Below, one piece after another: positions 47,029 to 56,449 of a stretch of 64,000 nt of DNA. The stretch spans positions 17,105,001 to 17,169,000 of the forward strand of contig NC_092316.1 in the NCBI RefSeq assembly GCF_036785885.1. Reading direction: 5' to 3'. The stretch's first letter is position 1. Each line of letters opens with the position of its first letter. Both the position numbers and the translations under genes were made by a program. The DNA is from Coffea arabica. Taxonomy: Eukaryota; Streptophyta; Magnoliopsida; Gentianales; Rubiaceae. The notes below the pieces were generated by a model that did no database searches, had not been told where the DNA came from, and saw only the letters and a list, made by a program, of their open reading frames with translations.

Positions 47029-48131
47029 GCAAACTATCCTTTTGGATAAGCTCTCAGAGTTATCTGAAAAAATTTCTCAATTGCAGACGTCATTCAATGA
47101 CGTAATGGATATTGTGAATTATCAAGATCTAAATAAAGAAGTTTCTAAACTTCTTATCAAGCATGCCGAAAAAGGCCAGAATACATTCAGCCTTTACGAC
47201 AAGGTTGAAGAAATATTATATGATTTGTTTAAGAAAGATGAGACAGAAAATCTTCTCCCTTCACCGGGACAAGAAGATTGTCAACAGACCGAGAGTTCTG
47301 GATTAAATACTCTCAATGATGGAATATCTTTGAGACCGGGTTTTAGCCGGAAACAGACATCTCAGAGGATATCCACATTAAATAATATAATTAATGAGCA
47401 TCCGCTCGTCACTGAATACAATTCTCTTATGAGAGAATTATATGCCTTGCAAAATACCGATACATATTATATGGATTTCACGGGGATCTATCCTCGGATA
47501 AATTGTGTGCAGGGATGTGATTGCAATTTTATTCAAAAGTGGTACAATTTTGGAGTAATCAATGCCATATATATGACTACTCCAACCTTTGCTGAAATTT
47601 CCAAACTCCCACGATGGATTCAAGATGGAGTTAGGCACATCTATCAAAATAATCCTACTTATGGTCCCAAGGATATATTAATGCTCAAAATTATTGCAGC
47701 TGGACCAGATTTTGAAGACTCAAATAGATATGATGCTTTTTCTCATATTAAAATCATGAAATATGATGACTTGGAGATAAAAGTATACCCTCTGCGGAAG
47801 GAGTAAGAATATTTTTTGGAAGAAAAAATATATTATCGAAGAGCACTTGTGTTAAGAATTGTTTTGCAAAATCTAGAAAATATACCCAAGCAAGGATTTC
47901 GTACATACGGAGGAAATGGAGCATTTTCTTCTATAATGACTACATATGCTAGAAAGACTCCAGAAGCAGCTATAAATTATTTAAATTGAAAAATACGCTT
48001 ATTGGAAAGCAGCAGAATAAAATCCAGCAATAAAGCTATCAAGACTTTGTGCAGGATGAGGAAGCATAAAAATAACACGTGTCCAGCATGTACTAAAAAA
48101 GAAGATAAGGACACGGCATCAAGCAGTTAGA
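47009..48131 (+). pseudogene. viral transactivator (TAV)-like gene, truncated by a stop
   Basis: The ATG at 47,009 sits inside the last codons of polymerase, a caulimovirid-like overlap. The N-terminal ~60 residues look coiled-coil (LDKLSELSEKISQLQTSF); the body carries IPRINCVQGCDCNFIQKW-type and QNNPTYGPKDILMLKII words. By position after polymerase and size it corresponds to ORF VI, the inclusion-body/translation transactivator that lets ribosomes reinitiate on polycistronic viral RNA. A TAA at 47,804-47,806 (Tyr codon in the piece C copy) stops it after 265 residues. Homologous sequence continues to about 48,131 and has a second stop near 47,988. Assignment rests on position and general resemblance. 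Confidence 0.75.
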
Positions 48132-48397
48132 GTATGGAATAAGACATAAGCACTTACATAACACTCCCAGAATCCAAAGTATATTATTCAAGTCCGCGGA
48201 ATTGAAGAAAGAAGGAGTCCGTGGAAAAATCAATTCACATCCGACATTGAAGTCCGCCAAACATTTATAAATATGCAAACGCTATATGAAGGGAAGGAGA
48301 ACTTGGAGTTGAAATTAGTGTTAGTAAGAAAGAATTGAGAAAAGCAATAGAGTTCTACTACCGATGGTCTTAAAATTTTCTCTCATGTATAAGAAAT

Positions 48398-48436
<39 letters not shown>

Positions 48437-48929
48437 TGTGCTAGGCTATCATCTTGTACCTAACTTTCTTCATTAATAAGAGAAACAAGTTTCTTCACAT
48501 CTTTCCATATTTACATCTGAGTACGCTTAGAGGTAGGAAACGAAACTAAACTGTGCTGTAAAACTCTGAAGCGGCCCTTAAAGGAAGTCACCCCAGTGGT
48601 TAGAGGCTGCAACGCCCAAGTAAGAAGTCCTCGGGGAGGTAGCCGGAGTTTTTGTGGTCGAAAATCAGATCTAAGGTATGGAAGCGTGTTGGACCCATTT
48701 CTTTTTTTAATAAGAAATTGTTAAATCTTGACATAGCTTGCACTCTATTCTCTTATCAAAAAATTTTATGGAAAATATGTCTAATCTTTTTAGTACTTTA
48801 TCAATAAATATTATGCATCCTAAATACAATTTAGAAATAAAAATATCTTTTGAATCAAGAACAGTAAATATAAATATTGTGTTAGCCAACCCAAGCTTAA
48901 ATTATGTTTTCGCAAATTTGGGCACCAAA
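48132..48929 (+). promoter_or_regulatory. viral intergenic region: pregenomic promoter and leader
   Basis: About 800 bp without a conserved gene between the transactivator and the primer site. TATAAATA at about 48,266-48,273 is a good TATA box, so transcription should start near 48,300. AATAAG at 48,475-48,480, about 175 bases downstream, is placed like a caulimovirid poly(A) signal that is bypassed on first passage. A GA run of about 15 repeats lies at 48,402-48,433, longer than in piece C. The leader to the primer site is about 630 bases, long enough for ribosome shunting as in other caulimovirids. Piece C carries the same region, but its TATA reads TGATAAATATG. Confidence 0.7.
48402..48433. 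repeat. (GA)n microsatellite in the viral leader
   Basis: An AG dinucleotide run just downstream of the predicted transcription start. The inverted copy in piece C (about 52,619-52,634) has only about eight repeats, so the tract has changed since the copies separated. Confidence 0.9.
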
Positions 48930-49178
48930 ATGGTATCAGAGCCCAATGACCTCATAAATATTCCCCTAATCCCCAATGATTTCATGAATAATCTCACTGT
49001 TGTAATAAATGATCCCCTAATCCCTATAAATAATCCAACAATGACCATAAACTATAGACAAAATAATGACGATGATTATATTTCAGACGAAGACTTTGAG
49101 ACAAATCCAGTACCCATTAGATACTTTAATAATGAAGTAGAATATGACGATTCTGATTGGCACTATCCATCTCCTTAA
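48930..49178 (+). CDS. viral small ORF 1 (82 aa), start overlaps primer site
   Basis: The frame can start at the ATG at 48,930, whose last two bases belong to the primer site, giving 82 codons rich in Asn, Pro, Ile and acidic residues (NDDDYISDEDFE near the C-terminus). The frame is also open upstream to an ATG at 48,738, which would add 64 residues from the leader; I prefer the downstream start because upstream sequence is conserved in piece C as leader. It is intact here. No family is recognised. The next ORF starts one base after its TAA. Confidence 0.6.
   Translation: MVSEPNDLINIPLIPNDFMNNLTVVINDPLIPINNPTMTINYRQNNDDDYISDEDFETNPVPIRYFNNEVEYDDSDWHYPSP
48931..48944 (+). promoter_or_regulatory. 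viral tRNA-Met primer binding site
   Basis: TGGTATCAGAGCCC matches the initiator tRNA-Met 3' end complement used by all known caulimovirids to start minus-strand DNA. By convention it marks position 1 of the viral genome. The first base of the site lies inside an ATG (48,930-48,932). Confidence 0.95.
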
Positions 49179-49179
49179 A

Positions 49180-49446
49180 ATGGAAGAATGTCAAATATGT
49201 GACTCTATGTTATTCCTTATTAAAGAATACGCATATCAGTTGCAACAATTAGATAAAAGAATTTCATATTATCAAGAAGAATGGCTTCATGTCACTTTAT
49301 ACAATTGTAACCCAGTTACTTGCCATGATAGATACAAGATTTTGAGAGATGCAGAACATGAAAAATATTTAATAACCAATAGATATGCAGAAATCAATAA
49401 AGAATATACTGTACATTATAGAGAAAATCATTTAAATTCACCATGA
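49180..49446 (+). CDS. viral small ORF 2 (88 aa)
   Basis: Starts at the ATG at 49,180, one base after the ORF 1 stop; an alternative ATG at 49,144 in the same frame would overlap ORF 1. The N-terminus has two close cysteines (MEECQICD) and a later CNPVTCHDRY. The rest is charged and helix-prone. The frame is intact and its TGA overlaps the next ATG (ATGA at 49,443-49,446). No known family is recognised. In related viruses, small genes in this area include insect-transmission and virion-associated proteins, but nothing in the sequence assigns it. Confidence 0.65.
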   Translation: MEECQICDSMLFLIKEYAYQLQQLDKRISYYQEEWLHVTLYNCNPVTCHDRYKILRDAEHEKYLITNRYAEINKEYTVHYRENHLNSP

Positions 49447-49667
49447 ATAACTCAGAAAGAATAACTTATTGTCTAGAATGTCAAAAATTTGTTAGCCAAG
49501 ATCTAGCAGTTAAAGCTAAAATAAATAAGATAAGAAAACTTATTGTAAAATATTCCTTTGAAGAAATAATATTAGAAGCATTAAACATATTATTAGATAT
49601 TGAAAAAAGGAATTTAGAGAAAGTTGTTTCAAATCGACATTTACATTTAGTAAGAACCCATACATGA
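49443..49667 (+). CDS. viral small ORF 3 (74 aa)
   Basis: Begins in an ATGA overlap with ORF 2 and ends in an ATGA overlap with ORF 4 (49,664-49,667). The protein has an N-terminal CLEC pair and a long basic, helix-prone centre (KAKINKIRKLIVKYSFEEII). It is intact. Function unknown. Confidence 0.6.
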   Translation: MNNSERITYCLECQKFVSQDLAVKAKINKIRKLIVKYSFEEIILEALNILLDIEKRNLEKVVSNRHLHLVRTHT

Positions 49668-49897
49668 ATTCTGATAACTACAAACTAATAGAACCTACAA
49701 ATTTACAAATAGAAAAAGACCTATTTGAAATACAAAAAACAATAATATATATGTGTAGAGATCTAAAGAAAGAAATTCAAATAATTAAAGAAAAAATAGA
49801 AAAAACTGAAAAAATAAATTCAAAAGAAAAAACTGCCGAAACAAGAAATAAAACCACCATTGAATATTTGACAGAACATATTGCTAAAATAAAATGA
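49664..49897 (+). CDS. viral small ORF 4 (77 aa), coiled-coil
   Basis: Begins and ends in ATGA overlaps. Residues about 25-75 are strongly charged with heptad-like spacing of Ile/Leu (KKEIQIIKEKIEKTEKI), so a coiled coil is likely. A small coiled-coil protein just before the coat-protein gene recalls the virion-associated protein (ORF III) of caulimoviruses, which trimerises or tetramerises and binds virions. That parallel is by position and structure only. It is intact. Confidence 0.6.
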   Translation: MNSDNYKLIEPTNLQIEKDLFEIQKTIIYMCRDLKKEIQIIKEKIEKTEKINSKEKTAETRNKTTIEYLTEHIAKIK

Positions 49898-51217
49898 GTA
49901 ACTCTGAAGAAAATTTTACTTGCCTTTCAGATTCTGAGATAGAAAATATAAGTAATAAACTCAATAATTTAATGATAAATATAAAACCAAATATAAAACC
50001 AGAGATGAATCCAAACATAAGCGATCTACCTTCAACCAGTAGACCCGCATCTTCATATGCTAGACGAAAGCCTGGTTCAGGAAATTCTTTCGTTTCATCA
50101 CTAATGAATATAGTAAAGCAAAAGGCTATTTAGATAATGAAGGCTATACCCTTTTAGATAGGACCACACCTGAAGCTATATTTCCTTTTGGTACATTTTT
50201 AGATTTAGACTGTGTAAAAAATACTGAAGAAGCAATAGATAAATGGGAAATTGGATTAAAATTAGATGTTTCTATAAACAAATTAACATATGAAGAGGCA
50301 AAAGGATTTTAGAGAGATCACTGGTAAATAGTGTTTCTCGATATTGGAAGACATTACCAGAAGAAACTAAGTCAATAATATTTGGAGAAGAAGAAGACAT
50401 AAATGGTATGGTAACTAGAGCACTTGAATTAATTCGCCTTGAATTTGTCGGTGAAGAAAGTTATTTTAAAGATGCTAATTCAGTTCAAAAATATACCGAT
50501 GTACTATTTAGATTAACACTCTATGATATGTGTGAAATATATAAATATATCTGTGTTTTTCAAGATTATTATTATAGAACAGATTCAGGGAAAAGAGAAA
50601 CATATTTAGAAATGTTTTTCTCAAAAATTCCTGATCCATGGGGTAAAAAATTAAGAGAAGAATATAGTCCTGAAACAAAAGATACATTAGGAAAAAGAAT
50701 ATTCCATACATTAGATAAACTAAGTAAATGGTGTGAAGAATCTACACTCTTTAGAAAGACCCATAATTTGAAATATCAATTAAAATTAAGTTGTAATAAT
50801 CTTAACATGCCTACCCAGATAGGATGTGATACTCCTTATTATTATCATAAAATGAAAAATAAATATAAAAAGCGAAAATATTTTAAAAGAAAATATATGA
50901 AGAAAAGAAAGGCAAAATATTACAAAAGTAGAGAAAAATTTCCGAAAAAGAAAAAGATGTATAGGAGAAATAAAAGAAAAAGAAATATAACAGATTGCCA
51001 ATGTTATTTTTGTAAAGAAAAAGGACACTTAGCAAATCAATGTCCTAAGAAATTTAATAAAAAGAGATTTGAAGTGGATGAGGATATTGTAGACTTGATT
51101 GATATTAATGAATTAATAGAAATAAATAGATTTGCAGAAATAGAGGAAATTTCTTCCGATGAAAGTATATTTATCTGTACAGATACAAAATACGAAATAA
51201 GCAGTGAAGATGAGTGA
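49894..51217 (+). pseudogene. viral coat-protein gene, two frameshifts
   Basis: The ATG at 49,894 overlaps ORF 4. The N-terminus is acidic (NSEENFTCLSDSEIEN), the core contains IPDPWGKKLREEY-type capsid sequence, a very Lys/Arg-rich stretch lies at about 50,860-50,990, and the zinc knuckle CQCYFCKEKGHLANQC fits CxCx2Cx4Hx4C, the hallmark of caulimovirid coat proteins. An acidic tail ends at the TGA at 51,215-51,217. Two frame breaks are visible, near 50,120 and near 50,310, each from a single-base change in length. The stop overlaps the movement-protein start at 51,210 by eight bases. Confidence 0.9.
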
Positions 51218-52014
51218 AATAGAAAAAGAGAAAAATAATACTTCTGGAATAATAGATATTCATTCAGAAAAATTAGGAGAATATAGTCAAGAAGCACTCA
51301 TAGATAGGAAAATATTAACAAAAATTCAAAAAAGTAATTTTTCAATAAATTCTTATAGTGGATTTAATGTACCTGCATTAGAAAAAAATAAAATTTTATC
51401 TAAGAAAACACCATATGTACTATGGAATAAATCTCAAGGGGAAAGCTTTAGAATTCAGCCTTACTACCAATAAAATAATGATCCCATTAATATCTAAAAA
51501 AGATATTTACAGCAAATTAGAAAAAATACCAGAAAAAATAAGAGAATCAATAGGATGGATTCATATAGGTTCTATCCAAATGATAATTAGATCTACATTT
51601 AGAGAAGGATTGAATACACCTATAGACCTTGCTATAGTTAATAATAGAATAAAAAATAGAGAAGAAGCAACTCTTGGAATCCTTAGAGGAAACCTTAAAT
51701 ATCAAAAACTAATTTTTAATATATATCCAAAAATCTCTTATAACATACAAGATAAAGATTTTGATAAGACTCTTTCCTTAATACAAGATTTCAAAAGAAA
51801 ATATTTCTTTTTTAATGGAAATAGACCATATTCCATTACATATATGATTTCTTATGCTTTATCAAATACACATCATACTGAACATTTTTCAAAAACTGAA
51901 TTTATTGATCTCCCTAAATTATTTTCCGAAGTAGGAAAAATATATCCTCCAGAAATTACTAATATAGAATTAAATGAGGAATTCAATTTAGATATAAGTC
52001 AAAACCCCTATTAG
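51210..52014 (+). pseudogene. viral movement-protein gene (30K type), one frameshift
   Basis: The ATG at 51,210 overlaps the coat-protein stop. The middle (GWIHIGSIQMIIRSTFREG, PIDLAIVNNRI) matches the core of caulimovirid 30K-superfamily movement proteins, which line plasmodesmata to let virus pass between cells. A frame break near 51,430-51,440 splits the first ~75 codons from the rest. The second frame runs to a TAG at 52,012-52,014, and coding-like sequence continues slightly further in other frames. The gene lies downstream of coat protein, which is unusual. Confidence 0.88.
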
Positions 52015-52090
52015 ACAAGCCAAATGCCTTGTTATCAAGGTTATCTTAGGCAGGAAGAATGGTTAGAAGTAATTCTTACCGTTGCCAAAT

Positions 52091-52155
52091 ATGAATACTA
52101 ATAAAAAAATAACAACAAATTATAGAATAGAAGCTAGATATTGGAATAGAAAAAA
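52091..52155 (+). pseudogene. 5' tip of the viral polymerase gene, cut by the inversion
   Basis: An ATG at 52,091 opens a frame (NTNKKITTNYRIEARYWNR) in the position expected for the start of polymerase. It is cut after about 21 codons at the junction with inverted piece C, so the protease is absent from the locus. Assignment is by position only. Confidence 0.5.
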
Positions 52156-52167
52156 GCTCTGATACCA
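52156..52167 (-). promoter_or_regulatory. inverted tRNA-Met primer site at the B/C junction
   Basis: The reverse complement of TGGTATCAGAGC is directly adjacent to the truncated polymerase start of piece B. Confidence 0.92.
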
Positions 52168-52890
52168 TTTCGGTGCCCAAATTTGCGGAAACATAATTTA
52201 AGCTTGGGTTGGCTAACACAATATTTATATTTACTGTTCTTGATTCAAAAGATATTTTTATTTCTAAATTGTATTCAGGATGCATAATATTTATTGATAA
52301 AGTACTAAAAAGATTAGACATATTTTCCATAAAATTTTTCAATAAGAGAATAGAGTGCAAGCTATATCAAGACTTAACAATTTCTTATTAACAAAAGAAA
52401 TGGGTCCAACACGCTTCCATACCTTAGATCTAATTTTTGACCGCAAACCAACCACTGGGGTGACTTCCTTTAAGGCCCGCTTCAGAGTTTTATAGCACAG
52501 CTTAGTTTCATTTCCTACCTCTAAGCGTACTCAGATGTAAATATGGAAAGATGTGAAGAAACTTGTTTCTCTTATTAATGAAGAAAGTTAGGTACAAGAT
52601 GATAGCCTAGCACACTACTCTCTCTCTCTCTCTTTATTTCTTATACATGAGAGAAAATTTTAAGACCATCGGTAGTAGAACTCTAGTGCTTTTCTCAATT
52701 CTTTCTTACTAACACTAATTTCAACTCCAAGTTCTCCCTCTCATCATATGGCATCTGCATATTTATCAATGTTTGGCGGACTTCAATGTCGGATGTGAAT
52801 TGATTTTTCCACGGACTCCTTCTTTCTTCAATTCCGCGGACTTGAATAATATACTTTGGATTCCGGGAGTGTGACGTAAGTGCTTACGTC
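52168..52890 (-). promoter_or_regulatory. viral promoter/leader copy in piece C
   Basis: Inverted equivalent of 48,132-48,929. It shares the poly(A)-like AATAAG, the GA run (shorter here) and the wording around the predicted start, but the TATA box has a substituted first part. It includes the upstream open frame seen at 48,738, here closing differently because the inversion cuts it. Confidence 0.75.
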
Positions 52891-53928
52891 TTATTCCATG
52901 CTCTGACTGCTTGATGCCGTGTCCTTATCTTCTTTTTTAGTACATGCTGGGCATGTGTTATTTTTATACTTCCTCATCCTGCACAAAATCTTGATAGCTT
53001 TATTGCTGGATTTTATTCTGCTGCTTTCCAATAAGCGTATTTTCCAATTTAAATAATTTATAGCTACTTCTGGAGTCTTTCCAGCATATGTAGTCATTAT
53101 AGAAGAAAATGCACCATTTCCTCCGTATGTACGAAATCCTTGCTTGGGTGTATTTTCTAGATTTTGCAAAACAATTCTCAACCCAAGTGCTCTTTGATAA
53201 TGTATTTTTTCTTCCGAAAAATATTCATACTCCTTCCGCAGAGGATATACTTTTATATCCAAGTCATCATATTTCATGACTTTAATATGAGAAAAAGCAT
53301 CATATCTATTTGAGTCTTCAAAATCTGGTCCAGCTGCAATAATTTTGAGCATTAATATATCCTTGGGACCATAAGTAGGATTATTTTGATAGATGTGCCT
53401 AACTCCATCTTGAATCCATCGTGGGAGCTTGGAAATTTCAGCAAAGGTTGGAGTAGACATATATATGGCATTGATTACTCCAAAATTGTACCACTTTTGA
53501 ATAAAATTGCAATCACTTCCCTGCACACAATTTATCCGAGGATAGATCCCCGTGAAATCCATATAATATGTATCGGTATTTTGCAAGGCATATAATTCTC
53601 TCATAAGAGAATTGTATTCAGTGACGAGCGGATGCTCATTAATTATATTATTTAATATGGGTATCCTCTGAGATGTTTGTTTCCGGCTAAAATCCGGTCT
53701 CAAGGATATTCCATCATTGAGAGTATTTAATCCAGAACTCTCGGTCTGTTGACAATCTTCTTGTCCCGGTGAAGGGGGAAGATTTTCTGTCTCATCTTTC
53801 TTGAACAGATCATATAATGTTTCTTCAACCTTGTCGTAAAGGCTGAATGTATTCTGGCCTTTTTCGGCATGCTTGATAAGAAGTTTAGAAACTTCTTTAT
53901 TTAGATCTTGATAATTCACAATATCCAT
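52891..53928 (-). pseudogene. viral transactivator-like gene, nearly full length
   Basis: The longest viral frame in the window, 345 residues from a Met at 53,928 to a TGA at 52,891. It continues past the point where the piece B copy is stopped and ends in TASSSQSME. The natural start (equivalent to 47,009) should lie near 54,022, but a one-base loss near 53,970 and an in-frame TAG at 53,947-53,949 separate it from this frame, so about 30 N-terminal residues are lost. Central words NEHPLVTEYNSLMREL and QNNPTYGPKDILMLKII agree with piece B. The C-terminal part has CRMRKYKNNTCPACTKKED, a Cys pair that could bind metal. Function as in the piece B entry, by position. Confidence 0.75.
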
Positions 53929-54003
53929 TACGTCATTGAATGACGTCTACAATTGAGAAATTTTTTCAATAACTCTGAGACCTTATCCAAAAGGATAGCT
54001 TGC

Positions 54004-55453
54004 TTATTCATTTGGCTTTCCATCTCTAGTGAGAAAATCTGCAAGGCAATTCTCATCAGACTTTATTAGTTCAATTTCAATCATAAATTCAGATAATGCC
54101 ATTTGCCATCTAATTAATCTTTTATTTTGGGGCAAAGGTTTAATATTATTTTTAATAAATGCTCTCACTTGAGAATTATCAGTTCTTAACTTAAATTTCT
54201 TGGGTAACAAAAAGTAATAAAATTTATGACAACCTCTTATTACTGCAAGTAATTCTTTTTCATTTATATGATATCTTTTTTCCGTATCTGAAAACATTCC
54301 AGATGCATATCTACATAATAAATTATTTTCTGTTTTTAAAACTGCACTCCAAACTTCTTCAGAAGCATCAGTTTCTAATATAAGATTATCTTCATTTGAT
54401 GGTAAAGTTAAAAAAAGGTAAATTTTTACATTTCTCTTTTATTCTCTTTATTAAAGCAATATGATTTTCAGAAAATTCATATTTATTATTTTTCTTCAAT
54501 AATTTTTGCAATTCTTTTCTTTTATCTGCTAAGTTACAAATAAAATCAGATGCATAATTTAATGTTCCTAAAAATCTTTGCAATTGTTTTTTTATCTTCT
54601 AATTTATCAAGAAATGCTTGTATTTTTTCCAAAATACGCGGTTGCATTTTTATTCCTTCACCATTTATTTCTAATCCTAAAAATTCAATTTTTTTAGTCT
54701 TATTTTTGTTTTCTTTTCTGATAACCCAATTCCATGTTTTAAACATAAATCAGAGAATATATTTAAATGTTCTAAATGTTCTTCTATCGAATATGAAGCT
54801 ATTAATATGTCATCAACATATACATATGAGAAAGTATAATCTTTAAAGATTTTATCCATTTTTCTTTGATATATTTGAGGGGCATTTTTTAATTCAAATG
54901 GCATAACTAATCATTCATATTGTCCTTGAGGAGTACTAAATGCTGTATATTTAATACTATCAGGGTGCATTTTTATTTGCCAAAAACTACTTTTACAATC
55001 AAACTTAGAATATATTTTCTTTCTTTTATTCATATTTATAAGGGTTTCTTTATGTGGTAAAAAGTATCCATCAAATATGGTTTTACTATTTAATTGTTTA
55101 TAATTAACAACCATTCTAGGTTTATTTCTTATTTTCTCAGCATGGTTTCTTACCATAAAGGCAGGTGAAGAATGGGGAGAATTACTCTCTCTTATTAAAG
55201 GAATTTCTAATAATTCTTTAATTTGCTTTTTGAATTCATCCTGATAAGTAGGATTATATCTCATGGGTTTAACTCTAATTATTTTATTTTCATCTTTAAG
55301 TTTTATTTCAGCATAATCTTGGTTTTTATCCCAGAATTTAAGAGGATTTTCTGTATAACTTAATCGTAATTTTTCTTTTATATCTTCTAAAGTAGTAGAT
55401 ATAGTTTTTAATTGTTGTTGTTTTAAATGTAATTGTTTTTCAAATTTTAGCAT
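54004..55453 (-). pseudogene. viral reverse transcriptase / RNase H gene, multiply broken
   Basis: Starts near 55,453 in the RT N-terminal region (MRYNPTYQDEFKKQIKELLE; RNKPRMVVNYKQLN), continues through the fingers/palm (KFDCKSSFWQIKMHPDS) and the catalytic YVDD box (FSYVYVDDILIASYS), the connection region and RNase H, and ends ENCLADFLTRDGKPNE at 54,004. Breaks: an in-frame TGA at 54,911-54,913 in a Trp position, and frame changes near 54,700, 54,590 and 54,410, with a further disturbed stretch before 54,297. The aspartic protease that should precede RT is absent. The family is clearly caulimovirid RT by the YVDD box and domain order. Confidence 0.92.
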
Positions 55454-55490
55454 GGAATTTCCTTTTGGTATTTTTGGTATTTCTGAATAT

Positions 55491-56440
55491 TCTCAAAGCC
55501 ATTAGGAGCAGGATACCCTTTCATGCTTAACAAAATAACCCCCAAACATGCTAATGTTGCTCCTCTCTAATCAACTCAATAACAATATCAAAAGCACGCA
55601 ATCTCTCAAATACCCGCACAAAATCAGTGTAATGATATTCCGAACTATTGACACCCCATCAAGAATCTGCGCCAACTTCCTATTCTAGGGAATCGCAGCT
55701 TAATCTCGGGTATCTTATAAGCATCTATGGACTCAATAACATTTTCTAAAGCCTCCACACCATACAACAGATTTGTATCCCCGCTCAATGGATGCGAAAA
55801 TAAGTTAGCTCCATGTTGGAGTTTTTCGGCTGCATTGCACGACCAAGGCAACACATATTTGTCTTCCAATCCACCTCTTATTGTATTCCCATCTTTGCCA
55901 AGGTGCAATGGCTGATGGATAATAATCTGCCAAATAATCTACCATATACAATATCTGTTACCTCCCCGATAGATTCCCTAATTACGGCATCCCAACCACG
56001 TCCCAGTTTTTTATGTAAGTTTGATTGGAAATGAGGTTATGTGCAGGGGAAGTTAGGATTTATACAAGACTTGTGACCATATTCAAAACTTGAAAGTTTA
56101 TTGTCACCCCTTACAAGAATTAACGAATTGTTGTGAAGGAGACATGATATCTCTGTTTAAAGAATAATAGCAAATTTTTGTTTTAGAAATGAAAGTTATT
56201 TGATTGTCCAGGAAGTTGTGTGCAACAACGAGATGCAGTTTATAATGGATAGGAAACGTGTATATACATTAAAAGTAAGAGCACAATATGGAAAACAACT
56301 CAAATTTTGTTGAACAACCAAAAGTGTCTAGTATATGTATGTATTCGGCCTTGTAAACACAATTGTAGTGCTTGTCCAAAAAAAAAAAAAAAAAGAAGGA
56401 ATCAAACAAGTTTGAAATTAATACGTTTATCTTTGAGAGA
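55491..56440. other. boundary DNA with faint coding-like stretches
   Basis: Minus-strand words such as LHLGKDGNT and LLYGVEALENVIESIDAYK (55,908-55,645) look protein-like but sit in mixed frames with stops, and I recognise no family. They may be a decayed host gene into which the virus integrated. A 16-base A-run lies at 56,380-56,395. Confidence 0.35.
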
Positions 56441-56449
56441 GAATTGGAA

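Larger units (their letters stand above)
46487..52155 (+). mobile_element. endogenous pararetrovirus piece B (Caulimoviridae-like)
   Basis: A 5.7-kb plus-strand viral segment. It reads 3' polymerase fragment, transactivator-like gene, intergenic promoter and leader, primer binding site, four small ORFs, coat protein, movement protein and the first codons of the next polymerase gene. It lacks the protease and most of the reverse transcriptase. There is no LTR and no integrase, as expected for a pararetrovirus that integrated by illegitimate recombination. The longer genes all contain frameshifts or stops, so this copy is not a functional genome. Confidence 0.92.
52156..55490 (-). mobile_element. 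endogenous pararetrovirus piece C, inverted partial copy
   Basis: Read on the minus strand: reverse transcriptase and RNase H, transactivator-like gene, promoter/leader, and the primer site, where the copy stops. It overlaps piece B from the 3' polymerase to the primer site with only scattered differences. Its lower end falls exactly at the end of the tRNA-Met primer site (52,156-52,167, inverted). The upper end near 55,490 enters sequence I cannot assign to the virus. With piece B it covers the whole inferred genome except the protease and polymerase N-terminal region. Confidence 0.9.

Noticed and set aside
46487..55490. LTR retrotransposon (Ty3/Gypsy) as an explanation of the RT sequences
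   Set aside because: No LTRs or integrase, and the presence of a movement protein, a caulimovirid coat-protein zinc knuckle and a transactivator-like gene indicate a pararetrovirus.
55645..55908. 87-codon minus-strand frame next to the virus, considered as the missing viral protease
   Set aside because: No Asp-Thr/Ser-Gly motif and no continuity with the RT frame; more likely decayed host sequence.
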